Origin: UBA1479 sp040221095
GTDB taxonomy: Bacteria; Pseudomonadota; Alphaproteobacteria; Rhodospirillales; Casp-alpha2
Reading direction: 5' to 3'
DNA: 64,000 nt
Assembly: GCA_040221095.1 (NCBI GenBank)
Contig: JAVJVP010000008.1
Span: 62,001 to 126,000 of the forward strand
Of the stretch, positions 24,602 through 33,672 are shown one piece after another. The notes under the pieces are model-generated. The model was not told the DNA's origin and made no database searches. It saw nothing but the letters and a program-made list of their open reading frames with translations. The position numbers and the translations under genes were made by a program. Each line of letters starts with the position of its first letter. Position 1 is the first letter of the stretch.

Positions 24602-25463
24602 TCCGCTCCATCTTGACCGGTGTCATGCGGATCGCGAAATCGCCGAAGGACTGGATGATCCGTTCGGCGACGCCGTCGGCGCGGTAATCGACCTCAAGCT
24701 CGAACACGGGCGTGCTTTCCCCGGATTTCATGGAAAAAAACGCCGCCTGATGGCGCCACACGGGCAGCCCCGCGGCGAACCCGGACTTCTTCAAAAGCGC
24801 CTGCGTCTTGTCGTCACGGTCTTTCGGGTGGACGATATAGACGTTGGTGTCATAAGGATTGTCCAGGCTGCCGCCGTCGAACAGGGGGCGGGAAAAGACC
24901 TTCTGGCCGGCAACCGCCGCCTTCAGGCTGGCGATCAGATGGGCCGTGGGAAACAGCGTGTCCTTGGGCAAGGACATCTGCTTGGCGACGTCGCCTGTAA
25001 AGGCGGCCTCGCCGCCCTTGCCGGGGTCGAGCCGCGCCGTCCCCTTCAGGTCTTCCTCCAGCCGCTCGTTGCGCCGATGGGTCATGTTGAAGCCGTAGTC
25101 ACGGCCGTCCTTGGCTTCCCAACTGGTGAAGTTCCAATCCGTGCGCACGGGCGTTTCCTCGCCGTAGAGCACGTCCAGGACAATGCGGCTTTCGGCGACC
25201 CAACGCTCGCAGGCATCGGTGAATTCATAGGCCATGAGGCCGCGCGCCGCCGTCGGCCCGACGCCTTCTCGGCTTTGGTAAAGGGTAATCTCATAGGCCG
25301 CCCGGTGGCTGGTCAGTTTCGGCTCCGCCGCCCCGGCGGCCTTGGCCGCCGACAAAACGCCAGCATTCAGCCCCGCGACCAGCAGCGCCGCCGCCCCGGC
25401 GGCAAGCGCCTGGCGGCGGAAAGCCGGCAGGCTCCGGCGTCGGGTAATCCGATGGTTCGGCAT
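24585..25463 (-). CDS. eipB: EipB-like periplasmic cell-envelope integrity protein (DUF1849)
   Basis: This 292-residue exported protein is of the DUF1849 family, named EipB after the Brucella envelope-integrity factor. The N-terminal signal (about 5-45) begins with several arginines. The mature part has HRAAYEITLYQ, GLMAYEFTDACERW and DWNFTSWEAKDGRDYGFNM, as expected for the beta-spiral fold. The cysteines that form the conserved disulfide are C85 and the very last residue C292, so the C-terminus ends exactly at the bond. ATG 25463 is chosen; upstream residues are not signal-like. Confidence 0.85.
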   Translation of the reverse strand: MPNHRITRRRSLPAFRRQALAAGAAALLVAGLNAGVLSAAKAAGAAEPKLTSHRAAYEITLYQSREGVGPTAARGLMAYEFTDACERWVAESRIVLDVLYGEETPVRTDWNFTSWEAKDGRDYGFNMTHRRNERLEEDLKGTARLDPGKGGEAAFTGDVAKQMSLPKDTLFPTAHLIASLKAAVAGQKVFSRPLFDGGSLDNPYDTNVYIVHPKDRDDKTQALLKKSGFAAGLPVWRHQAAFFSMKSGESTPVFELEVDYRADGVAERIIQSFGDFAIRMTPVKMERIKGGC

Positions 25464-25924
25464 GACGGCGTTTCTTCCCAAGAGCAATTCCGCAACGGTC
25501 AGACTAGGCCCCGTAACACGCCCTGTCCATGGCGGCGGAGGCCGGCTTCCTCGGCAAAATATGCCCGCCAAGGCGGCAGGAATTGCCGGGTCAGGCGGGT
25601 TTTTGCCCGGTCATCTTCCGTTAAGCATATGAAAAACCACCATCTGCCGTCTGGCCCGCCTTTTGCGTTGTATTTCAGCGAGTAAATGGATGTGGCGAAG
25701 CCCACATGCCGACGATTTGGAGGCACTCATGACGGCGATAGAACAGACCCCGAAGCCCGTGCCAGAACGGAATGCGTTAAAGGATGCCTCGGCCCACCGC
25801 CGAACCGGCACCTGCACCGCGTTTCCGCGCTGCCCATGGGATACCAGTGCCTTTGGCATGTCCGGGTCTCGACACCTTCTGTTTCTCGAACGGATCGCGT
25901 TCGGACGAAGAAGGAGCCTTGCTC
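25464..25924. other. 461-base gap before the 178-residue hypothetical
   Basis: The gap holds the eipB promoter side and, further right, a small hairpin ATGTGG/CCACAT around CGAAGC (about 25689-25706). A GGAGG ribosome binding site then precedes ATG 25729, which opens a possible small frame listed separately. Nothing else recognisable is present. Confidence 0.4.
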
Positions 25925-26064
25925 ATGGGAGCAGAACATCAGCCAATTTCGTATGTAGACCTGTTTTCGAAATCCCCATCCCCCGCCACGCCCTTTGCGG
26001 ACCTGGGCAGCCCGTCGCGCGAACTTGTTCCCCTGACCCCGATTTCGCCGCCCGACGCCTGTGA
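25729..26064 (+). CDS. Possible small ORF or broken upstream part of the next gene
   Basis: GGAGG at good spacing precedes ATG 25729. The first 35 or so codons (MTAIEQTPKPVPERNALKDA) have plausible composition, but the frame then runs through the start of the gene at 25925 in another frame. It may be a leader peptide, a frameshifted N-terminus of the downstream protein, or noise. Only the ribosome binding site and early codon composition support it. Confidence 0.25.
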   Translation: MTAIEQTPKPVPERNALKDASAHRRTGTCTAFPRCPWDTSAFGMSGSRHLLFLERIAFGRRRSLAHGSRTSANFVCRPVFEIPIPRHALCGPGQPVARTCSPDPDFAARRL

Positions 26065-26461
26065 AAACGAAGCGCCGGTCCAGGACGAAGCCCCTGAACC
26101 GACCCTGTTCGGCGTGCTGACGAACGGCCTGTCCCTGCGCGATCTGTCCCCCCGCCAAATGGCCGAGGTCAGTCTGGATCTCTACGCCGCCGGCGTGCTG
26201 GCCTATGAGGATTATGAACTGCTGGCGTTCCAGCCCGAACTGCATCCCGACTACAACGACACGGTGGGAGCGCTGACCGGCGAGCCGGCCGGCCCCGACC
26301 GGGCCCGGGATTATGTCTCGCAGTGGGAAGACCGGCTGAATTTCGAGCGCCGCTACAATCCGCAGAACACCCGCCTCGTGCGCAAGACCGAACACATCGT
26401 CAGCCTGCTGCTGACCCTTGACGGCCCGCCCGACGGCTCCGGCCGGCCGATGGCGGCCTGA
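25925..26461 (+). CDS. Hypothetical acidic protein (178 aa)
   Basis: This soluble acidic protein starts at ATG 25925 eight bases after AAGGAG. The first 60 residues are Pro/Ser-rich and probably disordered. The rest, from about residue 62, is helical with SLRDLSPRQMAEVSLDLYAAGVLAYEDYELLAFQPELHPDY. This segment reads like a short regulatory or adaptor domain. I do not recognise a family. An in-frame extension to 25784 is possible but has no ribosome binding site. Confidence 0.6.
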   Translation: MGAEHQPISYVDLFSKSPSPATPFADLGSPSRELVPLTPISPPDACENEAPVQDEAPEPTLFGVLTNGLSLRDLSPRQMAEVSLDLYAAGVLAYEDYELLAFQPELHPDYNDTVGALTGEPAGPDRARDYVSQWEDRLNFERRYNPQNTRLVRKTEHIVSLLLTLDGPPDGSGRPMAA

Positions 26462-26560
26462 ACAACTCCCTGACCGATCAACGGGAACGCCCCGGGCACG
26501 GTTGTCCGGCGGCGGCCCCTCGGTCTTCCCGCGGTATTCTTCAGAAAACGTGGACGCGGC

Positions 26561-27481
26561 TTAACGCTGGACGATGAAGTGCGCCAGGCCCGGCCAATCC
26601 CGCGCGCTGAGCGCGGCACCGGCATCCGCCTGCTCGATCGGGCGCATTCTGGCGGCGACCGACCAATCCTTCGGCGACACGCGGATCGCCCAGGTATCGG
26701 CGATCCCGGCCCGCTTGATGCGGCGGAAGGCAACGGCACGTTCCGTTGCGTTGAACGGTCCGACGACGACGCGGTACACGTCCCGTCCTTCGCGGCCGAT
26801 CTTGCCGTGCAGCACCGCCGGGACCAGGGAACTGAAGGTCTGCATGTGGCGCTTGGCCCGCTCGCTGCCGCGGAAGCTGCCGATCACGTAATAGAACCCT
26901 TCCTTGGGCTTGCCGCCCGCCACGTCGACCGGCGGCAGGGCCGCGGCCTGCACCGCTTCGGCAGGCGTTTGTCCCGCACCAGCCGCCGACTGCGTGAAGC
27001 GGACGAACGGGCGGTCGATCTCTTCCGTCACCGGCTGCAACGCCGCCAGATCGATGTTGACGGACACCGGCTGTTCGCTTCCAGAGGCCGTTTCGAAGAC
27101 GGCGGCTGATACCGGCGCAACTTGTTCGGAAACCGGGGCCGTGTCCGCCTTGGCCACCTGGGCCTCAACAGCATCAAAGCCCGGTGCCACTTGCTGACCG
27201 TCCGTGCCGGCCAAGGTCGCGGCGTCCTTGCCCGCGTCAGCGGTCATGACGTCCTTGCGGTCGTCGACATCGCGGCAGACGACGTTGTCGTCTTCGGTCA
27301 CGGCGCGATACAGCGCGCAGTCCTTGCTGGTCAGCGCCGACAGGCCATGGTCCGTGATGGATTTTTCGGTTGCGACGACGGAGATGATGTCGATGGCCCA
27401 GGATGCGACCTGGATGGGAACCGGCAGCGCACATCCGCCCAGCAGCGCGCACGCACCGACGACAAGAACGGACTTCCGCAT
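26561..27481 (-). CDS. SPOR-domain lipoprotein with a two-cysteine domain
   Basis: This 306-residue predicted lipoprotein has lipobox LLGGC with Cys17 in a short signal. An N-terminal domain (about 25-72) contains SITDHGLSALTSKDCALYR (C55) and VVCRD (C69), matching the small lipoprotein at 3049-3393. A low-complexity linker follows. The C-terminal SPOR domain (about 215-290) shows GFYYVIGSFRGSERAKRH and YRVVVGPFNATERAVAFRR. SPOR domains bind peptidoglycan stripped of peptides at the septum, so a division-site or envelope role is inferred. ATG 27481 is preferred because the signal peptide begins there. Confidence 0.85.
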   Translation of the reverse strand: MRKSVLVVGACALLGGCALPVPIQVASWAIDIISVVATEKSITDHGLSALTSKDCALYRAVTEDDNVVCRDVDDRKDVMTADAGKDAATLAGTDGQQVAPGFDAVEAQVAKADTAPVSEQVAPVSAAVFETASGSEQPVSVNIDLAALQPVTEEIDRPFVRFTQSAAGAGQTPAEAVQAAALPPVDVAGGKPKEGFYYVIGSFRGSERAKRHMQTFSSLVPAVLHGKIGREGRDVYRVVVGPFNATERAVAFRRIKRAGIADTWAIRVSPKDWSVAARMRPIEQADAGAALSARDWPGLAHFIVQR

Positions 27482-27611
27482 CTTAAACCCCCAGTAGGGC
27501 GCCGGCAGCCGCACCGGCATCTTCACCCCGTGTAAATGGTTCACCCTGTCGCCGTTTCGCTCCCCGGCCGTCGCGGCCAACCGAAACGGTTGATATTTAT
27601 TAAGTCTTCTA

Positions 27612-27642
27612 CCGATTCGGTATAGCCGAAGGCGCGAATCGG
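27612..27642 (-). terminator. Hairpin downstream of aspS
   Basis: CCGATTCG (27612-27619) and CGAATCGG (27635-27642) form a perfect 8-bp outer stem, and GCC/GGC around GAA forms an inner stem. On the minus strand it lies about 75 bases beyond the aspS stop and is followed by an AT-rich run, so it is a plausible aspS terminator. The rest of the 236-base gap shows only AT-rich promoter-like sequence. Confidence 0.45.
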
Positions 27643-27717
27643 GAGCCAGCTTTTTCTATCCGGCTAAGCTGTTTTTATCATTTATGGAATCATGGGTAGT
27701 TGACGGTGGGGAATTTT

Positions 27718-29526
27718 CTACCCTTGCGATTCACCGCCGGCCTGGGGGCCTGCTTTCTTCGGCAGCGCCAGCCGCAAATGCAGTTCCTTGAGCCGCGCCT
27801 CGGGCACCATGGAGGGCGCGCCCATCAGCAGATCCTGCGCCTGCTGGTTCATCGGGAAGGCGATGACCTCGCGGATGTTGGGCTCGTCGGCCAGCATCAT
27901 GACGATGCGGTCGATGCCGGGGGCGGAGCCGCCGTGCGGCGGGGCGCCGAACTGGAAGGCCCGGTACATGCCGCCGAATTCCTGCTCCACGGTTTCCTTG
28001 GAATAACCCGCGATTTCGAACGCCTTGACCATGATGTCCGGCTTGTGGTTCCGGATCGCGCCCGAGGACAGTTCGACCCCGTTGCATACGATGTCGTACT
28101 GATAGGCCAGGATATCCAGGGGGTCCTGGGTTTCCAGCGCCTCCAGCCCGCCCTGAGGCATGGAGAACGGGTTGTGTGAAAAATCGACGCGGCCCGTGTC
28201 CTCGTTCAGCTCGTACATCGGGTAATCGACGATCCAGCAGAAATCGAAGCGGTCCTTGGCGATCAGGTCCAGATCCTGGCCGACCTTGGTGCGCGCGGCC
28301 GAGGCGAAGGACGCGAACTCGCCGGGCACGCCGGCCACGAAGAACACGGCGTCGCCGTCGTTGAGGCCGAGCGCCGCCTTGAGCGCCGCCGTGCGCTCGT
28401 CGCCGATGTTCTTGGCGATGGGGCCCGCCCCCTCGCCGTCGCGGAAGAAAATGTAGCCCAGGCCGGGCTGGCCCTGGCCCTGCGCCCAGGAATTCATGCG
28501 GTCGCAGAACGCGCGGCTGCCGCCGCCCGGCGCCGGAATGGCGTGGACGCGGACCTTGTCGTTCTTTTCGATCATGCCGGCGAACACCTTGAAGCCGGAA
28601 CCGGCAAAGGTATCCGTGACGTTCGACATTTCGATCGGGTTGCGCAGGTCCGGCTTGTCGTTGCCGTATTTCAACATCGATTCCTTGTAGGGGATGCGCG
28701 GGAACGCCCCCTCGGTCACCTTGCGGCCGTTGGCGAATTCCTTGAACACGCCCGCCAACACCGGCTCCAGCGCCGCGAAAACGTCGTCCTGGGTGACATA
28801 GGCCATTTCCAGGTCAAGCTGATAGAACTCGCCGGGCGAACGATCGGCCCGCGCGTCCTCGTCGCGGAAGCAGGGCGCGATCTGGAAGTACTTGTCGAAG
28901 CCGGACACCATGAGCAGCTGCTTGAACTGCTGCGGCGCCTGCGGCAGGGCATAGAAATGGCCCGGATGGTTGCGCGCCGGCACCAGATAGTCGCGGGCCC
29001 CTTCCGGGGACGACGCGGTCAGGATCGGCGTCTGGATTTCCAGGAAGCCCTGATCGACCATGCGGCGGCGGATCGACGAAATCACGTTGGAACGCAGGAT
29101 GATGTTGGCATGCGGCTGTTCGCGGCGCAGGTCCAAAAAGCGGTAGCGCAGGCGCGTTTCCTCGCCCAGATCGGCATCGCCGAACACCTGCAGCGGCAGC
29201 ATCTCGGCCGCGCTTTCGACGTGGAATTCGTCGATGCGCACTTCGATGGCGCCCGTCGGGATCGACGGGTTAATGGTTTCTTCCGACCGCTTGACCACGG
29301 GACCGGTGATCGTCACCACGCTTTCCGGGCGCACGCCCTCGACCGCCGGGAACAGGCTGCCGGACACGTCGATCACGCATTGCGTCAGGCCGTAATGGTC
29401 GCGCAGGTCGACGAACAGCAGATTGCCGTGATCGCGCTTGCGGTGGACCCAGCCCGACAGGCGCACGGTGTCGCCGACGTTGTCTTCGCGCAGTTGGCCA
29501 CAGGTATGGGTGCGGTAAGGGTGCAT
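27718..29526 (-). CDS. aspS: Aspartyl-tRNA synthetase
   Basis: This 602-residue class IIb aminoacyl-tRNA synthetase starts MHPYRTHTCGQLRE. The N-terminal OB-fold anticodon-binding domain (VRLSGWVHRKRDHGNLLFVDLRD) is complete. Catalytic motifs 2 (FRDEDARADR) and 3 (GIDRIVMMLADEPNIREV) are present, and the bacterial GAD insertion lies in the middle. Length is typical. A longer in-frame extension upstream of 29526 is rejected because OB-fold homology begins at this Met. In alphaproteobacteria it often neighbours rnd; here several genes intervene. Confidence 0.97.
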   Translation of the reverse strand: MHPYRTHTCGQLREDNVGDTVRLSGWVHRKRDHGNLLFVDLRDHYGLTQCVIDVSGSLFPAVEGVRPESVVTITGPVVKRSEETINPSIPTGAIEVRIDEFHVESAAEMLPLQVFGDADLGEETRLRYRFLDLRREQPHANIILRSNVISSIRRRMVDQGFLEIQTPILTASSPEGARDYLVPARNHPGHFYALPQAPQQFKQLLMVSGFDKYFQIAPCFRDEDARADRSPGEFYQLDLEMAYVTQDDVFAALEPVLAGVFKEFANGRKVTEGAFPRIPYKESMLKYGNDKPDLRNPIEMSNVTDTFAGSGFKVFAGMIEKNDKVRVHAIPAPGGGSRAFCDRMNSWAQGQGQPGLGYIFFRDGEGAGPIAKNIGDERTAALKAALGLNDGDAVFFVAGVPGEFASFASAARTKVGQDLDLIAKDRFDFCWIVDYPMYELNEDTGRVDFSHNPFSMPQGGLEALETQDPLDILAYQYDIVCNGVELSSGAIRNHKPDIMVKAFEIAGYSKETVEQEFGGMYRAFQFGAPPHGGSAPGIDRIVMMLADEPNIREVIAFPMNQQAQDLLMGAPSMVPEARLKELHLRLALPKKAGPQAGGESQG

Positions 29527-29828
29527 TGGATTACTTCTCGTGGTTCGCGCGCGCGATGGAAATGGCCCGGCGGGGCAATCGCGCGCGCCTGAAATTTCGC
29601 CTGACGACGCCGCCGACGTCCGGGCCCAACGGCCCAAACGTCCCGGGTTTCTAGGCGGTCGAACGGCGAAAATCCAGAGAGAATTTGCCGACCACCCCTG
29701 CCTGCGCCCGCCGCCCCCGGTCACGGCGTTCAACAAAGCGTGACGCGCGATTTTTCACGGGGGCTGCTACACTGCATCTGCGAACACGGCCAGCGACGGC
29801 CTGACATGATACGTTAGGAGACCCGACA
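29527..29828. other. 302-base gap between aspS and the TPR gene
   Basis: This region separates two divergent genes. A possible -10 element TACACT lies at 29768-29773, and TTAGGAG just before 29829 is a good ribosome binding site for the TPR gene. No other gene or structure is convincing. Confidence 0.35.
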
Positions 29829-30353
29829 ATGATTTCCACTTGGCGTACCGCCCTTCCCGTCCTGGCGCTCGGCGCCCTGCTTGCCCTTTCCCCGCTCATC
29901 ACCGCGCAACAGGCCAAGGCCGCGAGCAGCGACAGCGGCCCGACCACGACGACCGACGACAAGGATAAGGACAAGAAGGAAGGCAAGGCCCTCCAAGACA
30001 TTCAGGAGCTTCTGAACAAAAGCCAGTTCGAACCGGCCCTGACGGCCCTGGTGCCCTACACGGCCCAGCACCCCGATGATGCCGACGGCTGGAACCTGCG
30101 CGGCTATGCCTCGCGCAAGCTCGGCCATTACGACGTCGCCTTCGACTATTATGAACGCGCCCTTGCCATCGAGCCCAACCACAAGGGCGCCCTTGAATAC
30201 ATGGGCGAGCTTTACGTGGAAATGGGCCAGAAGGACACGGCCCGGGAACTGTTGGCCAGGCTCGAAAGCCTGTGCCCCCAGGGCTGCACCGAGGTCACCA
30301 TGCTCAAGGGCTTCATCGACGGCATGAGCGAGACGGCAGAGCGGCGCTGGTAG
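29829..30353 (+). CDS. Exported tetratricopeptide repeat protein
   Basis: This is a 174-residue secreted protein. The signal peptide (about 1-32) ends near AKAAS. A short acidic/lysine linker (TTTTDDKDKDKKEGK) follows, then two to three TPR units (about 60-150), for example DADGWNLRGYASRKLGHYDVAFDYYERALAIEP. C-terminal LCPQGCTEV holds a Cys pair that may form a disulfide. The layout is that of a small periplasmic TPR protein involved in protein contacts. A good AGGAG ribosome binding site supports the start. Confidence 0.8.
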   Translation: MISTWRTALPVLALGALLALSPLITAQQAKAASSDSGPTTTTDDKDKDKKEGKALQDIQELLNKSQFEPALTALVPYTAQHPDDADGWNLRGYASRKLGHYDVAFDYYERALAIEPNHKGALEYMGELYVEMGQKDTARELLARLESLCPQGCTEVTMLKGFIDGMSETAERRW

Positions 30354-30372
30354 GCTTTCCCGACCGTTCTCC

Positions 30373-31602
30373 CTACCTCTCCGTCTGATTTCGGCAATCG
30401 GCCACATGGGCGCGGTAGCGCGCGCCCATGATCCCCCTGCCGTGGGCCAACTGATGCAGGTTCAGGTCACCGCCGAAGTTCAGTTCCATGACCACCGGAC
30501 CGGTATCGCTCAACGCGATGTCCCATGATTGGGTGCGGATGCCGGGAAAGGCCGATGCCGCCCGGCGAACCAGGGCCATGGCCTCATCGAACTGCGGCAG
30601 GGTCGCCCCGCTCAGTCGCACGCCCGTGTCGGGATGGGCTTCGACCTCTTCAAGGCGGCAGCCCGAGCCGTTGATTGCCCGCTTGACCGTTCCTGTTTCC
30701 AATTCCACCGCACCCAGAAGATTGTCAGCCCGCCAGTAATTGTCGGCGGCCTGCGCCCCCGCCGGCAGCTTGACGACGGCGCTGACCGCTTCGCCGCATC
30801 CCTGGCGGTCGACCAGAACCAGCACCCGCATGGTTGGCAATCGGTCGCCGATCAGGCTTGAAATACGGGGATGCGGGGATAGGCGGTCCTGGAACAGGTA
30901 GCCTTGGGATTCACGGAATCCCAGGTAGCGCACGAGATTCTCGGCCGCAACGGCATGCCCATTGACCCGGAATCCCCGACCGGCCGCATCTCGGTCGATG
31001 GCCAGGGCACCGATCGAATACATGCCGTCGATGGGTTTGGCGAATATCGGGCCGTCGAGTCCGTTGACCAGAAGGTCTATCAAGCTTTCGGCGTCACGCG
31101 CCTGAGGCAGCGGACCGGCGATGCGCGTCGGGTGATAAATCGCCCGCAGCCTGGGCACCGGCAGGCCGAAACCGGCCGCCACCGCCTGAAAGATCAGCTT
31201 GTCATGGGCCAACGTAAACCAGGTCGCCGGGTTGCAGGCGCGGTGGACGGCCGTCTGCACCCGCTTACCGACGAAACGGCTTTTGGCCGCCGCATCCAGC
31301 GCCGGGTCCCACAGGCGGTAATACATGTATTCCTGCGGGCTCACGCGTCCGGGTCCGCGCGCCAGGCGCCAGATATCGCCCAACAGCGACATTTGGCCAC
31401 GGCCGCTTTCCCGAACCGCGTGATGCATTTCCTCGGGCAAGGAAAGGGCTGGTGGGCCGTCCAGACGCCGCACCATGGCGCACTCCCCGGCGAAGGCGTC
31501 TTCGGTAAAGGGGGCATCGGTGGATTCTGGATGCAGGGACGCAGGCGCAGGAGAAGTCTCCTCGCCGACGATGGAGGTACGAACAGGTTTAATGGCGGTC
31601 AT
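30373..31602 (-). CDS. Sugar-transfer-associated ATP-grasp protein
   Basis: This is a protein of about 409 residues. The region from about 160 to 395 matches the sugar-transfer-associated ATP-grasp family: HDKLIFQAVAAGFGLPVPR, GPIFAKPIDGMYSIGA (ATP-binding Lys), LPTMRVLVLVDRQG, and VVMELNFGGDLNLHQLAHGRG with metal-binding Glu and Asn. Such enzymes are expected to add an acid to an amine or hydroxyl while making capsule or other polysaccharide. No polysaccharide gene lies next to it. ATG 31602 is chosen; the extension further up is low-quality. Confidence 0.8.
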   Translation of the reverse strand: MTAIKPVRTSIVGEETSPAPASLHPESTDAPFTEDAFAGECAMVRRLDGPPALSLPEEMHHAVRESGRGQMSLLGDIWRLARGPGRVSPQEYMYYRLWDPALDAAAKSRFVGKRVQTAVHRACNPATWFTLAHDKLIFQAVAAGFGLPVPRLRAIYHPTRIAGPLPQARDAESLIDLLVNGLDGPIFAKPIDGMYSIGALAIDRDAAGRGFRVNGHAVAAENLVRYLGFRESQGYLFQDRLSPHPRISSLIGDRLPTMRVLVLVDRQGCGEAVSAVVKLPAGAQAADNYWRADNLLGAVELETGTVKRAINGSGCRLEEVEAHPDTGVRLSGATLPQFDEAMALVRRAASAFPGIRTQSWDIALSDTGPVVMELNFGGDLNLHQLAHGRGIMGARYRAHVADCRNQTER

Positions 31603-31675
31603 GGTCTCTCTCCCGACCGCCCTACGATCCGAAATCAGTCTAGGTCTGGAGCAACCGCGCTGGCTGTGCGGCCCG

Positions 31676-32410
31676 TCACACCAGAATATCGACGCCCAGG
31701 TCCGGATCCGGCAGATGGGCCGCCCGGCGCACCAACCAGACACCCAGATAGACAAAAGGCGTGTCGGCCAAGGCGATGACCAGCTTGGCCAGGTAGCTGG
31801 CGACGATGATCTTGAAAACCACGTCCCAGGGCAGGTTCAGGCCGAAGCCCAGGAAGATCGAATTGACGATGATCGTGTCGGCAAGCTGGCTGATCATGGT
31901 CGAGGCGTTGTTGCGCAGCCACAGATGCTTGCCCCGCGTCACCCGTTTCCAGAAATGGAACAGCTTCACGTCCAGCAGCTGGGCCGCCAGATAGGCGGTC
32001 ATGGACCCCAGGATCAGCATGCCCGGCAGGGTGAACACGCTTTCATAGGCCTGCTGCATCTGGGCCACGGTGTCGTAGTTGACGTTGCCGGCGGGCCATA
32101 CGGGCGATCCGGGCACGACCAGGGCGATCTGGACCACGCCCAGGATCAGCACGCTCATGGCGAAGCCCGTATAGACCATCAGGTTGGCACGGCGCTGGCC
32201 ATAGACCTCGCAGACCACGTCGGTGATCAGGAACGTCAGGGGATAGGTGATGATCCCCGCAGTCAGGGTCACCGCCTCGCCGAACAGGCCGTTAGGGAAG
32301 GTTTCGGGAAAAGCCAGGAACAGCTTTCCCGCGATCATGTTGGTCATCACCAGGACGACCACGAAGGCCGCCATCAGGATGCTGAATACGACTTCCGAGC
32401 GGTCGCCCAT
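31676..32410 (-). CDS. Queuosine precursor transporter (VUT/YhhQ family)
   Basis: This 244-residue integral membrane protein has six or seven hydrophobic segments. Family signatures are VLVMTNMIAGK near the N-terminus, LTFLITDVVCEVYGQRRA and NNASTMISQLADTIIVNSIF. VUT/YhhQ proteins import 7-deazaguanine precursors (preQ0/preQ1) for tRNA queuosine. Start at ATG 32410 (MGDRSEVVFS). It follows the enoyl-CoA hydratase gene by 32 bases. Exact substrate is inferred from family. Confidence 0.88.
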   Translation of the reverse strand: MGDRSEVVFSILMAAFVVVLVMTNMIAGKLFLAFPETFPNGLFGEAVTLTAGIITYPLTFLITDVVCEVYGQRRANLMVYTGFAMSVLILGVVQIALVVPGSPVWPAGNVNYDTVAQMQQAYESVFTLPGMLILGSMTAYLAAQLLDVKLFHFWKRVTRGKHLWLRNNASTMISQLADTIIVNSIFLGFGLNLPWDVVFKIIVASYLAKLVIALADTPFVYLGVWLVRRAAHLPDPDLGVDILV

Positions 32411-32442
32411 CGCCCTTCCCCCAAAGGTGTTGCGTCCGCAGT

Positions 32443-33219
32443 CTAGCCCTTCGCCTTGCGTGCCAGGAAGCCCCCAAGCATGGCCTGGGGCTCGCCCGTC
32501 TTGAAGCTGTCGCCGAACACGGGGATGGTCGCGGCGATGGCATCCGCCGGGGTCATGCTTTCCCACGACTGGATCAGCACTTTTTGCGTGCGGATGGCGT
32601 GGGGGCCGGACTCGACGATGGCCTGGACCGAGCGGTCGAGCACGGCGTCCAGGTCCCCGGGCGTGGTCAGGAATTCGACGAAACCCCATTGATGGGCTGT
32701 TGCCGCATCGATCATCTCGCCGGTCATGAGCAGCCAGCGGGTGCGGCCCCAGCCGACCAGATGCGGCAGCAGCACCGCCTCGATCACGCTGGGCAGACCG
32801 ACCCTGACCTCGGGCATGCCGAATTTGGCGTTGTCGGCGGCGATGCGGAAATCGCAGGCCGCCGCCAATTCCATGCCGCCGCCCAGGCAATATCCGTTGA
32901 TCCGCGCGATCACCGGCACCGGCAGATCGCGGATCGCCGCCATGACGCCGTGCAGCCGCGTGATGAAGGCCCGGGCCGAGGTCGGGTCGAGGGCCGCCAT
33001 CTCGCCGATGTCGGCGCCGCCGACGAAGGACCGGTCACCGGCGCCGGTGATGACCACGGCGCGCAAATCCTGGTCATCGGACAGGGCGCGCAGAATCTGC
33101 GCCAGTTCGGTCATCAGGTCCGAATTGAGAACGTTCAGCTTGTCCGGGCGGTTGACAGTCAGCCAGGTCACCCCGCCACGGTCGTCACGCAAGATGTTAT
33201 CGCTCAAAATGTCCTCCAT
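32443..33219 (-). CDS. Enoyl-CoA hydratase/isomerase family protein
   Basis: This is a 258-residue crotonase-fold enzyme. The oxyanion-hole motifs are SFVGGADIGEM and GYCLGGGMELAAACDFRIA, and the catalytic-type Glu is in GMPEVRVGLPSVIEAVLLP. No signal. Start at ATG 33219. Preceding the queuosine transporter it has no obvious metabolic partner here, so the substrate (fatty acid, amino acid or other acyl-CoA) is unknown. Confidence 0.88.
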   Translation of the reverse strand: MEDILSDNILRDDRGGVTWLTVNRPDKLNVLNSDLMTELAQILRALSDDQDLRAVVITGAGDRSFVGGADIGEMAALDPTSARAFITRLHGVMAAIRDLPVPVIARINGYCLGGGMELAAACDFRIAADNAKFGMPEVRVGLPSVIEAVLLPHLVGWGRTRWLLMTGEMIDAATAHQWGFVEFLTTPGDLDAVLDRSVQAIVESGPHAIRTQKVLIQSWESMTPADAIAATIPVFGDSFKTGEPQAMLGGFLARKAKG

Positions 33220-33360
33220 GATTGTTGGCCGCAGCATTCCGCGCCTGGGTTCCCTTGGCAAGGCCGCAGCGTTTCACTTTGGCGCGGCAATCCTCTAGCG
33301 TATAACGGCGGTGCGGCCCGCCAAGAGGACCGCACCGCGCCCAAGGAGGATATCCCTGAT

Positions 33361-33672
33361 ATGATCATCGACCACCGCACCTATACCGTTCAGCACGGCA
33401 TGAACAAACAGTACCTGGACCTGTTCGAGGCCGAAGGTCTGCCCGTGCAGCTTCGCCATCTCAACCTGATCGGGTATTTCACGACCTCCATTGGCCCGCA
33501 GAACGAATTCGTGCACCTGTGGAGCTATGACGACCTGACCGACATGGAACGCCGGCGCGCCGCCCGCGACGCCGATCCGGATTGGGCCGTCTACAAAAAG
33601 AAATCCGCCGGCATGCTGGTGAAACAGGAAAACAAGCTGATCACGCCCGTCAGTTTCTCGCCCCTGAAATGA
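33361..33672 (+). CDS. NIPSNAP-family protein
   Basis: This is a 103-residue dimeric alpha/beta-barrel-type protein with NIPSNAP signatures IIDHRTYTVQHGMNKQYLDLFE and HLWSYDDLTDMERRRAA. The start is preceded by AAGGAGG. It is translationally coupled to rnd: its TGA at 33670-33672 overlaps the rnd ATG at 33669. The family has no firm biochemical function in bacteria. Confidence 0.88.
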   Translation: MIIDHRTYTVQHGMNKQYLDLFEAEGLPVQLRHLNLIGYFTTSIGPQNEFVHLWSYDDLTDMERRRAARDADPDWAVYKKKSAGMLVKQENKLITPVSFSPLK

